This document shows, in pieces, positions 11,890 through 23,659 of a stretch of DNA of 64,000 nucleotides. Source of the DNA: Micropterus salmoides (Eukaryota > Chordata > Actinopteri > Centrarchiformes > Centrarchidae). How positions within the stretch are numbered: the first letter of the stretch is position 1; every line of letters begins with the position of its first letter. Where the stretch lies: assembly GCF_014851395.1 (NCBI RefSeq), contig NW_024040817.1, positions 16,808,610 to 16,872,609 of the forward strand. Reading direction: 5' to 3'. Both the position numbers and the translations under genes were made by a program. Below the pieces are notes generated by a model. The model ran no database searches, was not told the DNA's origin, and saw nothing but the letters and a program-made list of their open reading frames with translations.

Positions 11890-12735
11890 GTAAGTCTGCT
11901 GACATGATGTTGGTATTACAGTTTATAATGGTATACAATATAAAAGGTTAGAGTCCAAACCTGTAATAAGTTTTCTCTACTTGCAGCAATTTGCTGTAGC
12001 CTGTTTTTTAAAAAATATGTAAATAATCTTAGCAGTTTTAAAGGAATTTTCACCAAATCTCATAAGATAATAACTTTGCTTCAAGTTTTTAAACTTACAT
12101 GAGATTGATTGATAATTGGTTGATGATATGCTGATTGCTGCAAGTAGTTTCAAGTAGTTTAAAGTATGTTTCTATCTGCTATGAGGAATATATTAATAAT
12201 AAAAATATGCATGTGTTGTTTGAGTTGTAGCTGATGATAATGATGGGTCCAGCCTCTGATACAGTAGTACTCTGAATCAGTTTAGAAAACTTTCTGCTGT
12301 TTTTCAAGGCAGTGCCAGTAATTACATTATGCCTAGTCATTGATCTTTGGTTTATGAATTAAAAAATGTAATATGCAAAGTATGTTTGTTGGTAAGGTTT
12401 TACTGTGAAATCTGCAATTACACATATATCCAACATATTAAATAAGGGAAGTACCTGTTTTTTATGATAAAACACCAGCCGCAAACAAAACAAAATGAAA
12501 CCTTATTTACATACAACATTCCCTAAGCCACCGCTTTTCTCATATGTGCAATTAAGGACAAAGCTGCAAGTCTTAATTTGCTTCATATGCACTTCTCACA
12601 AACAATAGTGCCAGCTAAAACAAAATACCACCAACAACAACAAGAACTGCAGGTTTTTTATATTAACTCTGGTTAGCAAACACTTCCTTGAATGGGGACA
12701 GTGTTGTTTTTCCTCTCACATATTTTTCCATTCTT
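11890..12735. other. AT-rich noncoding DNA, nothing recognised
   Basis: A short tandem echo, TTTCAAGTAG repeated near 12150, is the only structure noticed. Confidence 0.5.
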
Positions 12736-12739
12736 CCCA

Positions 12740-12910
12740 TTCCTAGACGTTCATGCATATGAACACTGGAGCCTGTCGGATATAGGAGATCAGACAAATC
12801 GCAGCGAGGGATCAAAGGGAGCTATCTGATCTCATAAAATAACATTAAAACCCGTTGCCTCATTCCAAGACACCTCGTATTGATCACAGAGGAGACAAGT
12901 AGGAGTGTTT
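12740..12910. promoter_or_regulatory. candidate regulatory (CNE-like) block
   Basis: The block contains GGGATCAAAGGGAGC near 12810, a TCF/LEF-type ATCAAAG core. It also has GATCAGACAAATC, CTATCTGATCTC and a TTGATCA. It lacks repeat signatures. The role is inferred from motif content only. Confidence 0.3.
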
Positions 12911-14485
12911 GGTACTAAATAAAAACTGGGGGCTGACGAGAAGTGAATCAGGAAATCTGCGCATGCTGGGTGTCATTAAAATTGCATGGGACTGTATGTA
13001 TTCCACCAACAATCGGATGGTTAACTCGAGGGCAGGGAATGGGAAAACAAGAGGAGACGATGTTCATAATAGCTTCTCGCATCCCTCCTTCATCGCCAAA
13101 ATCCACCATCCTCTCCTCCTCATTCACCTTCATTGTATTTTTTTCAATTTGTTGATGGCGCCATTTTCAATAAATGCGTAAGACAATACGCAGACAAAGT
13201 ATCAGTAAAAATAACCCTCCTGTCAAGGTTGTAGGGTTGGTCGCTTCTCAGATGCTGTTCTGCCACTAGGTATATAGAGTGATTTGATTATACCCTGCGG
13301 GTGGTGCCGTTGTTTGACTAATAAGTACTTTTCAAACCTGCCCCTCTCCTTCCATTCAGCGGGAGTGCTTCGGTTTCTTTAGGAGTTAACCTTCACACAC
13401 TATCATTACTGTCACTCTTCGCTGAAACTTCACAGAGCAGCTCGCTTTCTGCAGTATGTGTGCGTGCGTGCCTGCACGAGAGTTGAAACTCGCTGTTTCT
13501 TTAATTCCCCTCAATTACAGGTTCTCCTGATGTTGAAGCGGGCTGTTTCTGTGAACTGTTTCTAACAATCTGTCTTATAAAAGGGAAAGCAGCCTTTTTT
13601 AGATTTAAAATTTCAGTGTTGTATTTTTCATTTTAGCTCTTAAACTATGTCGATGGATCCAGATACAGAAGCTCATGGAGTGCAGTTGGGCTTTGTTCAA
13701 ACCCTCAGATTTATTTTAATTGTTGTAAAGATCCCAAAGTTATCAAAGATACTTCAGAGGCTATCCTGAAGTTTGAGGATATTTGAATAACATGATGCAC
13801 AAGACATCTTAAATATTTCCTGTTGATATTTCCAGGCTTCTCGACTTTGAATACTTAACGTCAACATAATTTAACAATTTTCTAAATTTAAAGTTACTCA
13901 AAAAGGTATTTCTTTATGTTAATCGTGTAGATTTACCTCGTGTGTATGTTTAAGAAGACCTTTATTTAACAGAGATATCTTGAAAGATGCTGAAGGAGCA
14001 GTGGAGAGAGGAGACAGTACAGTATGCAATGTTGTCAAGCATTAAAACATCTTAATCAATCAGACGATACTGAAAGGAGAGTTACAACAAAGTCGATTGA
14101 CTCTCGTCAATAGCTCTTAAATGGAAATATACTGCTTTTCAACCTGCAAATATGATTCAAAGGCCAACAATATTAGCTCAGGATATCACAGATACAAATA
14201 CAAATGGCTCAGTATAAGGGATTGAGTAATACAGTAGTATATCTGTATTTATTCTTGTGTTCACTTAACATGCACAGTTACAGAAATTTGTAGACAAGTA
14301 CACTGTGTTTCTCTTATGTGGGTCTGTTTAGGCTCTGCACTAGCTGAAACATTCATACCATAATTCTAACACATGGAAAATACAACATACAGTACATGTA
14401 AGTTCATCTGTAAGTTCAGAGTTATACAGATGTGAATTTAGAGGCAATGTGAACATATGCTCAAATACATCCATAGGCACACATA
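12911..14485. other. noncoding DNA, nothing recognised
   Basis: Overlapping short frames on both strands at 12909-13181 have no domain features. I see no repeat or RNA gene. Confidence 0.45.
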
Positions 14486-14487
14486 TA

Positions 14488-14515
14488 TACTCACCTAAAG
14501 GATTATTAGGAACAC
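14488..14515 (+). repeat. left terminal inverted repeat
   Basis: This is the left 28-bp end of the Tc1/mariner element. It reads CTCACCTAAAGG after two bases and ends AGGAACAC. It pairs with 15671-15698 with one mismatch. Confidence 0.95.
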
Positions 14516-14635
14516 CTGTTCAATTTCTCATTAATGCAATTATCTAATCAACCAATCACATGGCAGTTGCTTCAGTGCATTTAGGGGTGTGGTCCTGGTC
14601 AAGACAATCTCCTGAACTCCAAACTGAATGTCAGA

Positions 14636-15666
14636 ATGGGAAAGAAAGGTGATTTAAGCAATTTTGAGCGTGGCATGGTTGTTGGCACGGTCTGAGTATT
14701 TCACAATCTGCTCAGTTACTGGGATTTTCACGCACAACCATTTGTAGGGTTTACAAAGAATGGTGTGAAAAGGGAAAAACATCCAGTATGCGGCAGTCCT
14801 GTGGGCGAAAATGCCTTGTTGATGCTAGAGGTCAGAGGAGAATGGGCCGACTGATTCAAGCTGATAGAAGAGCAACTTTGACTGAAATAACCACTCGTTA
14901 CAACCGAGGTATGCAGCAAAGCATTTGTGAAGCCACAACACGCACAACCTTGAGGCGGATGGGCTACAACAGCAGAAGACCCCACCGGGTACTACTCATC
15001 TCCACTACAAATAGGAAAAGGAGGCTACAATTTGCAAGAGCTCACCAAAATTGGACAGTTGAAGACTGGAAAAATGTTGCCTGGTCTGATGAGTCTCGAT
15101 TTCTGTTGAGACATTCAGATGGTAGAGTCAGAATTTGGCGTAAACAGAATGAGAACATGGATCCATCATGCCTTGTTACCACTGTGCAGGCTGGTGGTGG
15201 TGGTGTAATGGTGTGGGGGATGTTTTATTGGCACACTTTAGGCCCCTTAGTGCCAATTGGGCATCGTTTAAATGCCACGGCCTACCTGAGCATTGTTTCT
15301 GACCATGTCCATCCCTTTATGGCCACCATGTACCCATCCTCTGATGGCTACTTCCAGCAGGATAATGCACCATGTCACAAAGCTCAAATCATTTCAAATT
15401 GGTTTCTTGAACATAACAATGAGTTCACTGTACTAAAATGGCCCCCACAGTCACCAGATCTCAACCCAATAGAGCATCTTTGGGATGTGGTGGAACGGGA
15501 GCTTCGTGCCCTGGATGTGCATCCCACAAATCTCCATCAACTGCAAGATGCTATCCTATCAATATGGGCCAACATTTCTAAAGAATGCTTTCAGCACCTT
15601 GTTGAATCAATGCCACGTAGAATTAAGGCAGTTCTGAAGGCAAAAGGGGGTCAAACACAGTATTAG
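14636..15666 (+). pseudogene. Tc1/mariner (DD36E) transposase, frameshifted near the N terminus
   Basis: The transposase would bind the inverted ends and cut and paste the element at TA. The family start is probably the ATG at 14636, opening MGKKGDLSNFE, but that frame stops at TGA 14693-14695. The remaining protein lies in another frame, open from about 14692. Its first ATG is at 14788 and gives 292 residues to the stop at 15664-15666. Counted from 14788, the catalytic residues are D101 (AWSDES), D192 (FQQDNAPCH) and E229 (SPDLNPIEHLW). The last two are separated by 36 residues, hence DD36E. From memory of intact relatives, about ten bases are missing near 14685-14690, inside the first helix-turn-helix. 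The catalytic core looks intact, but the 292-residue product lacks the DNA-binding N terminus and is unlikely to work alone. Confidence 0.9.
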
Positions 15667-15670
15667 TATG

Positions 15671-15698
15671 GTGTTCCTAATAATCCTTTAGGTGAGTG
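15671..15698 (-). repeat. right terminal inverted repeat
   Basis: This is the right 28-bp end of the element, GTGTTCCTAA through GGTGAGTG, followed by TA. It starts five bases after the transposase stop codon. Confidence 0.95.
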
Positions 15699-15700
15699 TA

Positions 15701-16835
15701 TAAATGCTTTCACAAACACACATCCCATGTATTTTTGTGAAATTGGACATTCTGGCCATCTCATAAAACAAAATGTTCATGTGCAACCTTAAATTTATAT
15801 CTTGGCTCAACATGTTTTTGTGAATTTAGAGGGCTGATTTTGATGCTGTGTGTAATCTGTTTCTAAAATATGCTCCAGTGAATAAAAAGGCTGTGAATCT
15901 GATTGGGTAGTATAAAGTCAAAAGTCAGCTATACAATCATTGCAAAGTCACTACAATACAACACAAACATGATACCACACAGAAAACACCACCTAAAAAA
16001 ATATTTGACAAAAAAGTAAATGATGTTGTAATGCATGAATCAGTCTAAAAGCTGGTGTAATTCTTTAAAAAAACTGGGCAGCATAGTTTGTCTTCACATT
16101 GCTTACATTTCATGAGTAACTGTTAAATGTGCAACACCTAGAAGACCATTGTTTTATTATGGGAAGCCAAGCCAGACAAGCGCTCCTCTTATGTGATGCA
16201 GTTCATGTTTTCTTTAGGTGTACTTAGCATTTCTTTAGAATTTGGATGTATCTATAATTGCTTGTCTTAGTCTGATTGCCCTCTTACCTTTGCATATGTG
16301 ACATAAATTGCATAAAGCCATTTGTGGCTCCTGAGGGGGCTGCACGAAGTCTGATAAATTGCCTAAAATTATGTCACTTGAGTCAGCGTCAGTTGGTGCT
16401 GAAGACTAAAAATTTAAAAATGAAAACGATCTGGGGGGTGAGGTCAGAAAGGAGTGACCTTAGTAGACTTCTGTAGCTCGCAAGTGTTCTCTGCTTGGGA
16501 CTTGTGGCACAAGGATACATTAGCCACCACTGGCATAACACACCCCAAATCTCTGACCCAACTGTCTGAGGTCAAGTCACATTGTGGGTACAAGGAAGGA
16601 GAAACTGTGGAATAAAAATATCTCTGGTTCTGCTGCTCGATTTAAATACTTTTCTTTATTTATTATTTAATCATCCGTTGTCAGTCCTACATTGTAATAG
16701 GAGTGGAGTACTCTTTTAAAAATGGCCATTTAATGACCTTAATGGGAGTGATAATTTGACTTTTTGGAGCTTACTGGCAAATAATTTGAGTTCTCGAATA
16801 TTTTTAACAGGGAAAACAGACTGACACCTGGACCT
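15701..16835. other. noncoding DNA, nothing recognised
   Basis: I see no repeat family, RNA gene or credible frame between the two transposons. Confidence 0.5.
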
Positions 16836-16836
16836 G

Positions 16837-18302
16837 GGGCCTGTTTCAGAAAGCGGGTTTTGTGAAAACTCTGAGTATGGTAAGCCTGAGATGTTTGTTT
16901 TCAGCTTCAGAGACCGAGATCAGATAAACTACAGGTCACTAACACCGGCAGCTTACGTTGTGAAACTAACCTCCTCGGGAGGAGGTTTACCTCAACAAAC
17001 GCTGAGTTTCTCTCTGACTCCTCCCTTCCTGCAGAGCCTGAAGCGGCTGTTTGACATTTCCTCATTCATACTGTCAATATCAAAGCACATATTGGAACGC
17101 AATTACATCTTTAGAAACATCAATATCCCGGTTAGATAGGCTATAAGTTTTCTAACCCAAACATGATCTTGAACATGACCGCTTTTATGATCAAAATGTC
17201 ATCGATATATGACAGAGCGTTATCTTTGGACATTGTGGATTTATCCTCAGCACAGAATAAAATCTATAGGCTACACTGTACTTTATAACACTGTGACTCT
17301 GTGGACATTAGGCAGCCGTCAGGTTGGCAACAGTTGCATAAAAACACATACTATGAGCTACATTACTGCAGTAATCACTGTTTAAACTAATCAGTAAGAA
17401 ACTTATCAATGAACAGTAATCTTTCATATTGTAGTCGCACTGTTTGCAACATTCCTATCGGAGTTATCAACTGGATTTGATGTGAATATTTCTGAGCGAG
17501 GATAACTGTGGTGCAGCTGAAACAAAGAAATGTAGTTTAAAAGTGAGTTTTTCATTATTAGCTGCATAGTCTGACTGTGATTTGACAGCATTTGATAAAA
17601 AATACGAAATGAGCAAGATTTTATTAATGTAAAATAGACGTCTAAAACTTTACAGTCAGTTTGAACCCAGACAAATTTATCACTGCACAAAAAATCATTA
17701 ATAGGCAAACCTACTGGGTCGGACTGTGACTTTACAATCGGTCCATGAGTAGCCTAAACTATATCTAATCTGTTCGATTAATAATTTCATATTAAGTTAT
17801 TGCCACCGGCATTTTGTTCCATCAAGTTACTGCTGAATGAATATGCCTATAGCCTGTTTCAAATGAATGTTATGGTCTATAAGAGAATTCCAGCACTTTA
17901 TCATTCATTAAGGAAATCCCAGAGTGGTAAATGATGAATGAGCAACGCTATATAATGGAATATTGTTAACGTATTGATCTTTCCTCCACTCAAACTGCGT
18001 TTGAACATAAATAGCCTATCATGGTCCGCATTGGCACCCATTCATATTTATAGCTCCACCCGATTAAAATAGAGGCTCTGCCGTTGCCATGGTGAATCGT
18101 AGTATCGGAGCTACACTGATGATGTTTTTTTTCCATCCCCACGCACCGCTTCCATCAGGTTCAACATACTCAGAGTTGACGGAACTAATTCTGATCGGCT
18201 TTTCTGAAACTGAAAACTTGGAGTTTTACATCTCAGGCTCAGTCAACTCAGAGCTCAGGATTAAGCTCAGAGTTTGATAAACCTGCTTTGTGAAACAGGC
18301 CC
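16837..18302. mobile_element. non-autonomous PIF/Harbinger-like element
   Basis: The left end, GGGCCTGTTTCAGAAAGC, and the reversed right end, GGGCCTGTTTCACAAAGC, match at 17 of 18 bases. Similarity continues into GGTTT and AACTCTGAG. CTG flanks both sides (16834-16836 and 18303-18305). A 3-bp CWG duplication is typical of some fish Harbinger elements. The 1466-bp interior has no transposase or Myb-like frame, so movement would need proteins from elsewhere. Subterminal words such as CTCAGAGTTGAC and CTCAGAGCTCAG recur near the right end. Confidence 0.75.
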
Positions 18303-18305
18303 CTG

Positions 18306-18450
18306 GAGTGTTTAACTTGAGTTTGGTCTGCAGTTTGTTCCATAAATATGGAGCAAAGGAACTGAAAGCATTCCTACCCAACTCTGTGGAGAGCACTGGA
18401 GTCTCTAGAGTGATCCACGTCTGTGATCTGGTATTGATTTCTTAGTCTGG
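18306..18450. repeat. possible teleost repeat fragment
   Basis: GTTTGGTCTGCAGTTTGTTCC and the following GGAGCAAAGGAACTGAAAGC resemble a high-copy teleost repeat I have seen in intergenic sequence. It abuts the Harbinger-like element, so that element may have landed in it. No second copy in the window supports this. Confidence 0.3.
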
Positions 18451-19800
18451 TAGAAATTAATTATGATATATATGTGACATCTCTCGAATATAGTCCTTGG
18501 ACATAAAATGCCCCACTCAAGACAAGAGTTGACATGATTCTACTTTTATGGTCATGTTAGGTCATGTTTCTTACCATACAACCATGATTCCAGTCTAGAC
18601 ATTTTGTCATACTTAAATGAAGTATCTCCTTGTTCATGCCCTATTTATTCAAACAATGTAACAGTAAATGTGTTTGTCTTTGCTGCTTTACAGAGGAAGG
18701 TGGGTAAAGTAGTTAACAATACAAACTTCATCTACACTGATGATAATACAGATTTGAGTGGCCTTTTGGCGTCTGCAGTTAACAAGAAAATCTTTTATTT
18801 GGTAAATGACATTTAGGGCAAGGCTGATGTCACACCAGTTTGCCCTGTCCATGCACTCTGTTTTGAACCACCACTGAGGGACTGACCAGTTATGGGTTAA
18901 AGGAGTAGTTGCAAATAATGGAAATCATCTGTATGTTTGTGTCATGCTTTATTTATTATTTATTCATTTATTTTCTCACTGCTGTGTTATCAAGAAGTTG
19001 AAATTGGTTTAGATGGATATTGCCGGACAATTATTCTGGTGACATAATGATAAAACTGTTAAGCTGATGTAAAATCAGGTTGCTATTCTAATAGCTCCCA
19101 AATGTCTTTATTTTATTTCTTTGTTTCTTTCATACTTTCTACCAGGTAGTTTAAACACTGCCTACCGCTCTCTCTCCTTCTTCCACAGTATCAATCATTT
19201 ATCCCTTTCCTCTTATTCCCTCTTTCAGTGTCTCTCATTCCCCCTCTCTTTCCACAGTGTGTGTCATTATCCATCCAGCGTGACTTCACCCATCCTGCCC
19301 TCTGGTGACACAGGCTGCCCTTGTTAAGTGGCTCCAGTCCCTCTCCTCGTTTACAGGTGAAATCTATTCTCACACACAGGCCTCAAGGGCCCAACTGGAC
19401 TGTAACAGAATTTCTCCAGCCCCGCTGGGCCCCAACCACAAAGCTGAGAATAAATGGCTGAGGTGCCAGTGCTGGACAGAAAAATCAATGCCTGTTTATA
19501 CAGACATGACAGTCCAGGCGCCCAAGCAATTCTACTGCTTGCTTCTCTAGACGCTGTGTTATACTGTTTTTTTCCCCCCCTCCTCCTCTTTCTCTTCTGT
19601 GTCGCGCTCTCTTCGCCGCTGAGGATAAAATGTTTGCCCTCTGGAGAGGATGGAACAGTAGGTGATGTGCTGTGGCCATTTTGTCCTCAATTTGTTCTCG
19701 CCATGTGTTGAAGTATTGCATGGGGGTCAACCGAATGCTTTCGATAGACCGACTGTCACGCAAACGGTGTCGTCTATGCTGAGCAGATGTATTGCAGACA
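18451..19800. other. noncoding DNA, nothing recognised
   Basis: A pyrimidine-rich stretch lies at 19165-19260. The frames at 19121-19811 overlap on both strands and look incidental. Confidence 0.45.
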
Positions 19801-19824
19801 ACCAGGGTCACGTGTTAGAGTAGA

Positions 19825-19900
19825 ATACTGTTTCTCAACTGCTGGGTCACAAGTGTTCAGCAGGCATGTGATGACAGGGTCACACAGTAGACATGTTCCT
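19825..19900. repeat. possible hAT-type remnant
   Basis: ACTGTTTCTCAACTGCTGGG followed by TCACAAG resembles the degenerate CAGNGGTTCTCAACC ends of hAT-type short elements such as the one at 42044-42343. No partner end or duplication was found. Confidence 0.25.
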
Positions 19901-20230
19901 ATTAAAACTATTCAGGTAGGTTTTCATTTTCTGTATGAGACGCAATAAAGTTAACTGGTTCAGCTGCTGCTTGGGAACTTAATGACCCTCAGATTTTATG
20001 CTCATCTGATAGAGTCCAGCTGCTCTTAAGAAATTGACTTTCTTATAGCGACTAGAGAATAGTTCCTTTCAAAATTAAGTACAGAACTATCAAGAGTTTT
20101 TGACATCTGTTAAGACCTGGAACTTTTTATCCAGATAATGCAAAGATTTACACATCTATACATTTACATATCTAAGTACAAATGTGTTTTTAGCAGCTAC
20201 ACATAAACCTCATTAAAGCTGTAACAATTA

Positions 20231-20545
20231 CATACATTTACATTTACTTATTTAATTATAAGCGACTCACATTTGAGGAACAACATACAAGCCATCAGTA
20301 AAGTAAAAGAACTACGAGTAATAATAGATACTATTAAGACCAGCAATACTACTAGTAAGAGCTATTAATGCATACTGTATCAATGTGATAGATAACTAGG
20401 GGAAGCAATAACAGTTAACAAATAGTGCAGTCAAGACAAGCAAATTGTAAGGAGGAGCACAGGAAGTGCATGTTAGGGGTTAGAGGTGTTATAAGAGAAA
20501 GTGTTTTTGGAAGAGATGAGTTTTCAAGAGCTTGTTGAAGTTGGA
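20231..20545 (+). repeat. teleost interspersed repeat, copy 2
   Basis: It is homologous to 5797-6185 along its length and in the same orientation. Shared runs include ATTTGAGGAACAACATACAA, GTTAGGGGTTAGAGG and AGAGATGAGTTTTCAAGAGC. It lacks the GAA expansion and has a more decayed left end (ATAAGCGACTCACATTTGAG). The 84-residue frame starting here (20501-20755) is incidental. Confidence 0.75.
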
Positions 20546-20950
20546 GATAATAGTAGAAGTGAAGTGATGTATTCAACGGCCCTTCTCTGCCTTTGTTATT
20601 TCTATCTTTCTACGCAGTACTTAGTGCATCTTTCATTCCTCAGTAATACTATTCTTTGTCAAATTTTTTTGTTATTGATTTTTTTCTGTGGAAATCTTTT
20701 ATTACATCTTTCTTCATGCTTTTGTGTGCTCATGCTTGTGTGTGCCTGCATGTAAACTTTGTGTGTGTGTTGCATGCACTTTGTGTTGATGATTATGTGA
20801 CTCTCAAGGGGAGGTAGCACCGCACTTGTAACTCATTCTGATTAATGCCCCCTGTCTAAATAAAAACATAAATCACGGCACCTGCCACAGAAGTCACTCT
20901 CACAGTGGTCTAGCTCGTCCGGCTCTGTTCTGGCCTGCGCTGTTGCACCC
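20546..20950. other. noncoding DNA with short TG run
   Basis: A TGTGTGTG run lies near 20760. No gene was recognised. Confidence 0.45.
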
Positions 20951-21330
20951 CAGTGACAGAAACACAATTGATTCCCTCATTGCATCAATTTGTCGCCTAA
21001 TCTGGTGATATGTTGATAAATTTTACTGCTTTGTCAATTAATTTTCCTGAAAAATGGGCCCGGCCACGGTGGACACATCAATACTAAGGCAGTGGAAATA
21101 TCGGTGACAAAATTAAGTGATAAAATTAATTGCCCCCTATCCTGTCTTGTGAAAACATAACTAATGAGGGAGGCAATTATAGTTGCATGTGGTCTCCTTC
21201 GGGAAAGATGGAGGGGGTGTTTGAAAAAAGACTTCTATGGTAATTAGACTAGTGGGAGAAGAAGGATCTTGGGAAAATGGTCATCTGAGATGGAGGGTGA
21301 CTTCAGAAATATAGCACGGTGGATGGATGT
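20951..21330. promoter_or_regulatory. candidate regulatory (CNE-like) block
   Basis: The stretch has ACACAATTGATT, GTCAATTAATTTTCC near 21034, AAAATTAATTGCC near 21124 and AAAACATAACTAATGAGG, together with GC-richer words such as GGGCCCGGCCACGG. The mix of homeodomain cores and absence of repeats is enhancer-like. Function is inferred. Confidence 0.35.
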
Positions 21331-22539
21331 TTGTTTCAGCTCTAAGTATCCCATGTAAAGGACAAACTAATGGAAGAGGCCTTTCAAAGAAGAACATAAG
21401 TCAAATCAAATTATAGTAAGAGCTCAGACCTCCTGCGCTGTGACAAATGTCTGTGAGACGTGTTAGCTTGTTGTGGCTTACTGCTCGCAAACATTGAAGT
21501 ACAGACAAATATCATTGTTAGTGTTTCCTTGCCAAATTATTTCTGCGTCGACTTTGATGTGATTGGAATCTTGTAGAACCCTGGTGTAGATTAGATATAG
21601 ACACCGGTGTCACTGTTTTCTAGAGCGGAGAAGAAGGGTTTGTTTGCAGGTTAGTTAAGCACTGTTGTTCCCAGAAGAATGACTTTATTTTTTATCAGCG
21701 GTGTGCCTGTTGTCAGAAGTCGTAAATCACTGACTGAGCTAGTCATTTATTTGACGTGTGGGACGGGATGTCATACATTTCTTGAATCAGGAGAGAGACC
21801 GGTTCTTTGGTTCAACTTTGAACAGTTTGTTTTAGATTTAATGTAGTCCATTTGTCCCAATGGGAATGCAAATCACAATCTCGAAGGATTCTTGGTCAGT
21901 GATCAAGGTGTTTAAATAATGCAGGGTATAAATAATGATGTTACCGCAAACATCATGTGCCAAAGAATGTTGTACTCTGATATTAACTGTTTCCACATGT
22001 GACAACCTTTCCATAGACTTTATGTTAAGCAAGCAGGATAAGCAGAATAGATAAACTACTTGCCTCGTACAACATGTTTGTTCATTTTAAAGCGAGTTTT
22101 TCATCAAAATTTTCCTTTTTTGTTTCTTCCCTGTTAATTTGCTAATTGTTGTGTCAATTAAAGATGGATACAGAAAATTATCCTGCCTGATATTTGACAG
22201 GAGATATTTGATAATTTAAAATAGTTTTAGCGGGTGGCCCATAAAAGTCTGATAGCATATGTTAAGGATTGATCATCCTTTAACTTGAAACCTGACCACA
22301 AAATGTTACTGTATTGTATGTACTTTGTGTGGACTATCTGGTACTTTACTTGTAGCTATTTGAGAGGTTTTAAACAGTATCAGAGCACACTAGGGAAGCA
22401 TTAAGAGAATGTTAGGAAGGAGAGTTCATTTGAAAAGACTCTAGTGCCCACAGACAACCTGGAAAGTGACTCTCAAGAACAGAAACATCATTAATACATT
22501 CATTAGGAATAAGTTAAGCTATTGAAGAGCTTTTTGAAT
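21331..22539. other. noncoding DNA, nothing recognised
   Basis: I see no repeat, RNA gene or credible frame. Confidence 0.5.
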
Positions 22540-22960
22540 GCCCAGGATAGGCACCAAGGGAGGCACATTTACGTTTTATAATCACAAATTCTGGGCTTCT
22601 GCTGTTTGCATCTGTTTTGCAGGGTAATGAAATCCCTCCATCAAACACATTCTCTGTGCGAAGGCACTATTTCTCAAAGGGGCTCTGCCGAAGGGTGAGA
22701 GGCTATGGTCTCCTAAACATTTGCGCTGGCACTAAGGCTACTTTGCATGTCAAAATGTTGGAGAATATTCTACTAACCTTAGAAACCAGCATTTTCTACA
22801 TGTAAACCATACAAAAAGCAAGGTGGGTGTGTTTTGTGCTTTTTATTTGATTAATATGCATTCTGAGGTGTGTTCATGCTCCAGGGGAGATGAGAAGCAA
22901 ATGACTCAAATGATTGATTAACAAAACTAGGAAGCTCTAATTCCGCCATTTATTCAGCGC
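22540..22960. promoter_or_regulatory. possible regulatory (CNE-like) block
   Basis: This stretch is repeat-free and moderately GC-rich compared with its flanks. It holds TTTATAATCACAAATTC, GTAATGAAATCC and TTTGATTAATATGC near 22846. A 62-residue frame (22617-22805) has no domain. Call is based on composition only. Confidence 0.2.
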
Positions 22961-23620
22961 CTATAGAAAGTGTGTGGTGGCTCCTCATGCCAGCTTTTGG
23001 TGCTGTGACTTTATATTGTACCTTGAAAGGCCAAATGGCAGAGCAAGAACAGATACAGTGTGATGGACAAACCTCTCGATGTATTTATGGACCATGTTGG
23101 GTGAAGATATTTGCCCAAACTGTCTTTATGTCAGATGCTAAGATAAGATTCATATTTGTGAAAACATCTGCTGATGATGAACTGGCAGACCAAAGAGCTA
23201 ATTATGGGGAATGTGTAATGATAATGTGACTTGCCGCTCTTAAAACCCATGAACTTTGTGAACAGTAGGTGATATGAAATGAAGCATAATGGAAGATTTT
23301 CTGCCTCAGATTAATTCAAAAACCTATTGTAGTGGATAGTTGACAACATCTCCAGAATAGCCAAAACAGTTTTTACACTTTGAAAACCAAAGACCATTCA
23401 CAGCGAGTTTTATCTCCAACCGATCAGACATTACAAAGGGCCCATATTGATGTCTGTGTGGAGGATAGAACTGTCAGTCATCTTCTGTGGAGTCTATTCC
23501 AACAGCCGTCTGTCCCAAGCCCTCATCTATAATGTGAACATGATGCATTTTTGAGGTTTTCAAACATTTTATTTTATTTTTTTTAAATATGCATGAATTT
23601 AAGAGTTTTCTCAGAGGAGT
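22961..23620. other. noncoding DNA, nothing recognised
   Basis: The 85-residue frame at 22972-23229 has no recognisable motif. No repeat was seen. Confidence 0.45.
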
Positions 23621-23623
23621 ATG

Positions 23624-23652
23624 TAATTAGGTTAAAACATTAAACCTAATTA
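23624..23652. promoter_or_regulatory. perfect 10-bp inverted repeat of homeodomain-type sites
   Basis: TAATTAGGTT at 23624-23633 is repeated as its exact reverse complement at 23643-23652 after a 9-base spacer. With one indel the match extends outward through ATGT. Each arm carries a TAATTA homeodomain core, so the pair could bind a dimer. Chance is possible in AT-rich DNA. Confidence 0.45.
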
Positions 23653-23659
23653 GACATAT

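Larger units (their letters stand above)
14488..15698 (+). mobile_element. Tc1/mariner transposon, DD36E (Incomer-like)
   Basis: The 1211-bp element has 28-bp terminal inverted repeats at 14488-14515 and 15671-15698. They differ at one position (the outermost left base, T for C). Both ends are flanked by TA (14486-14487 and 15699-15700), the Tc1/mariner target duplication. It encodes one transposase on the plus strand, broken by a frameshift. The spacing of the catalytic residues matches the DD36E Incomer group described in fish and other animals. Near-perfect ends and a long intact frame suggest insertion on a recent evolutionary scale. Confidence 0.95.

Noticed and set aside
14728..14985. 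85-residue minus-strand frame
   Set aside because: Antisense shadow of the transposase.
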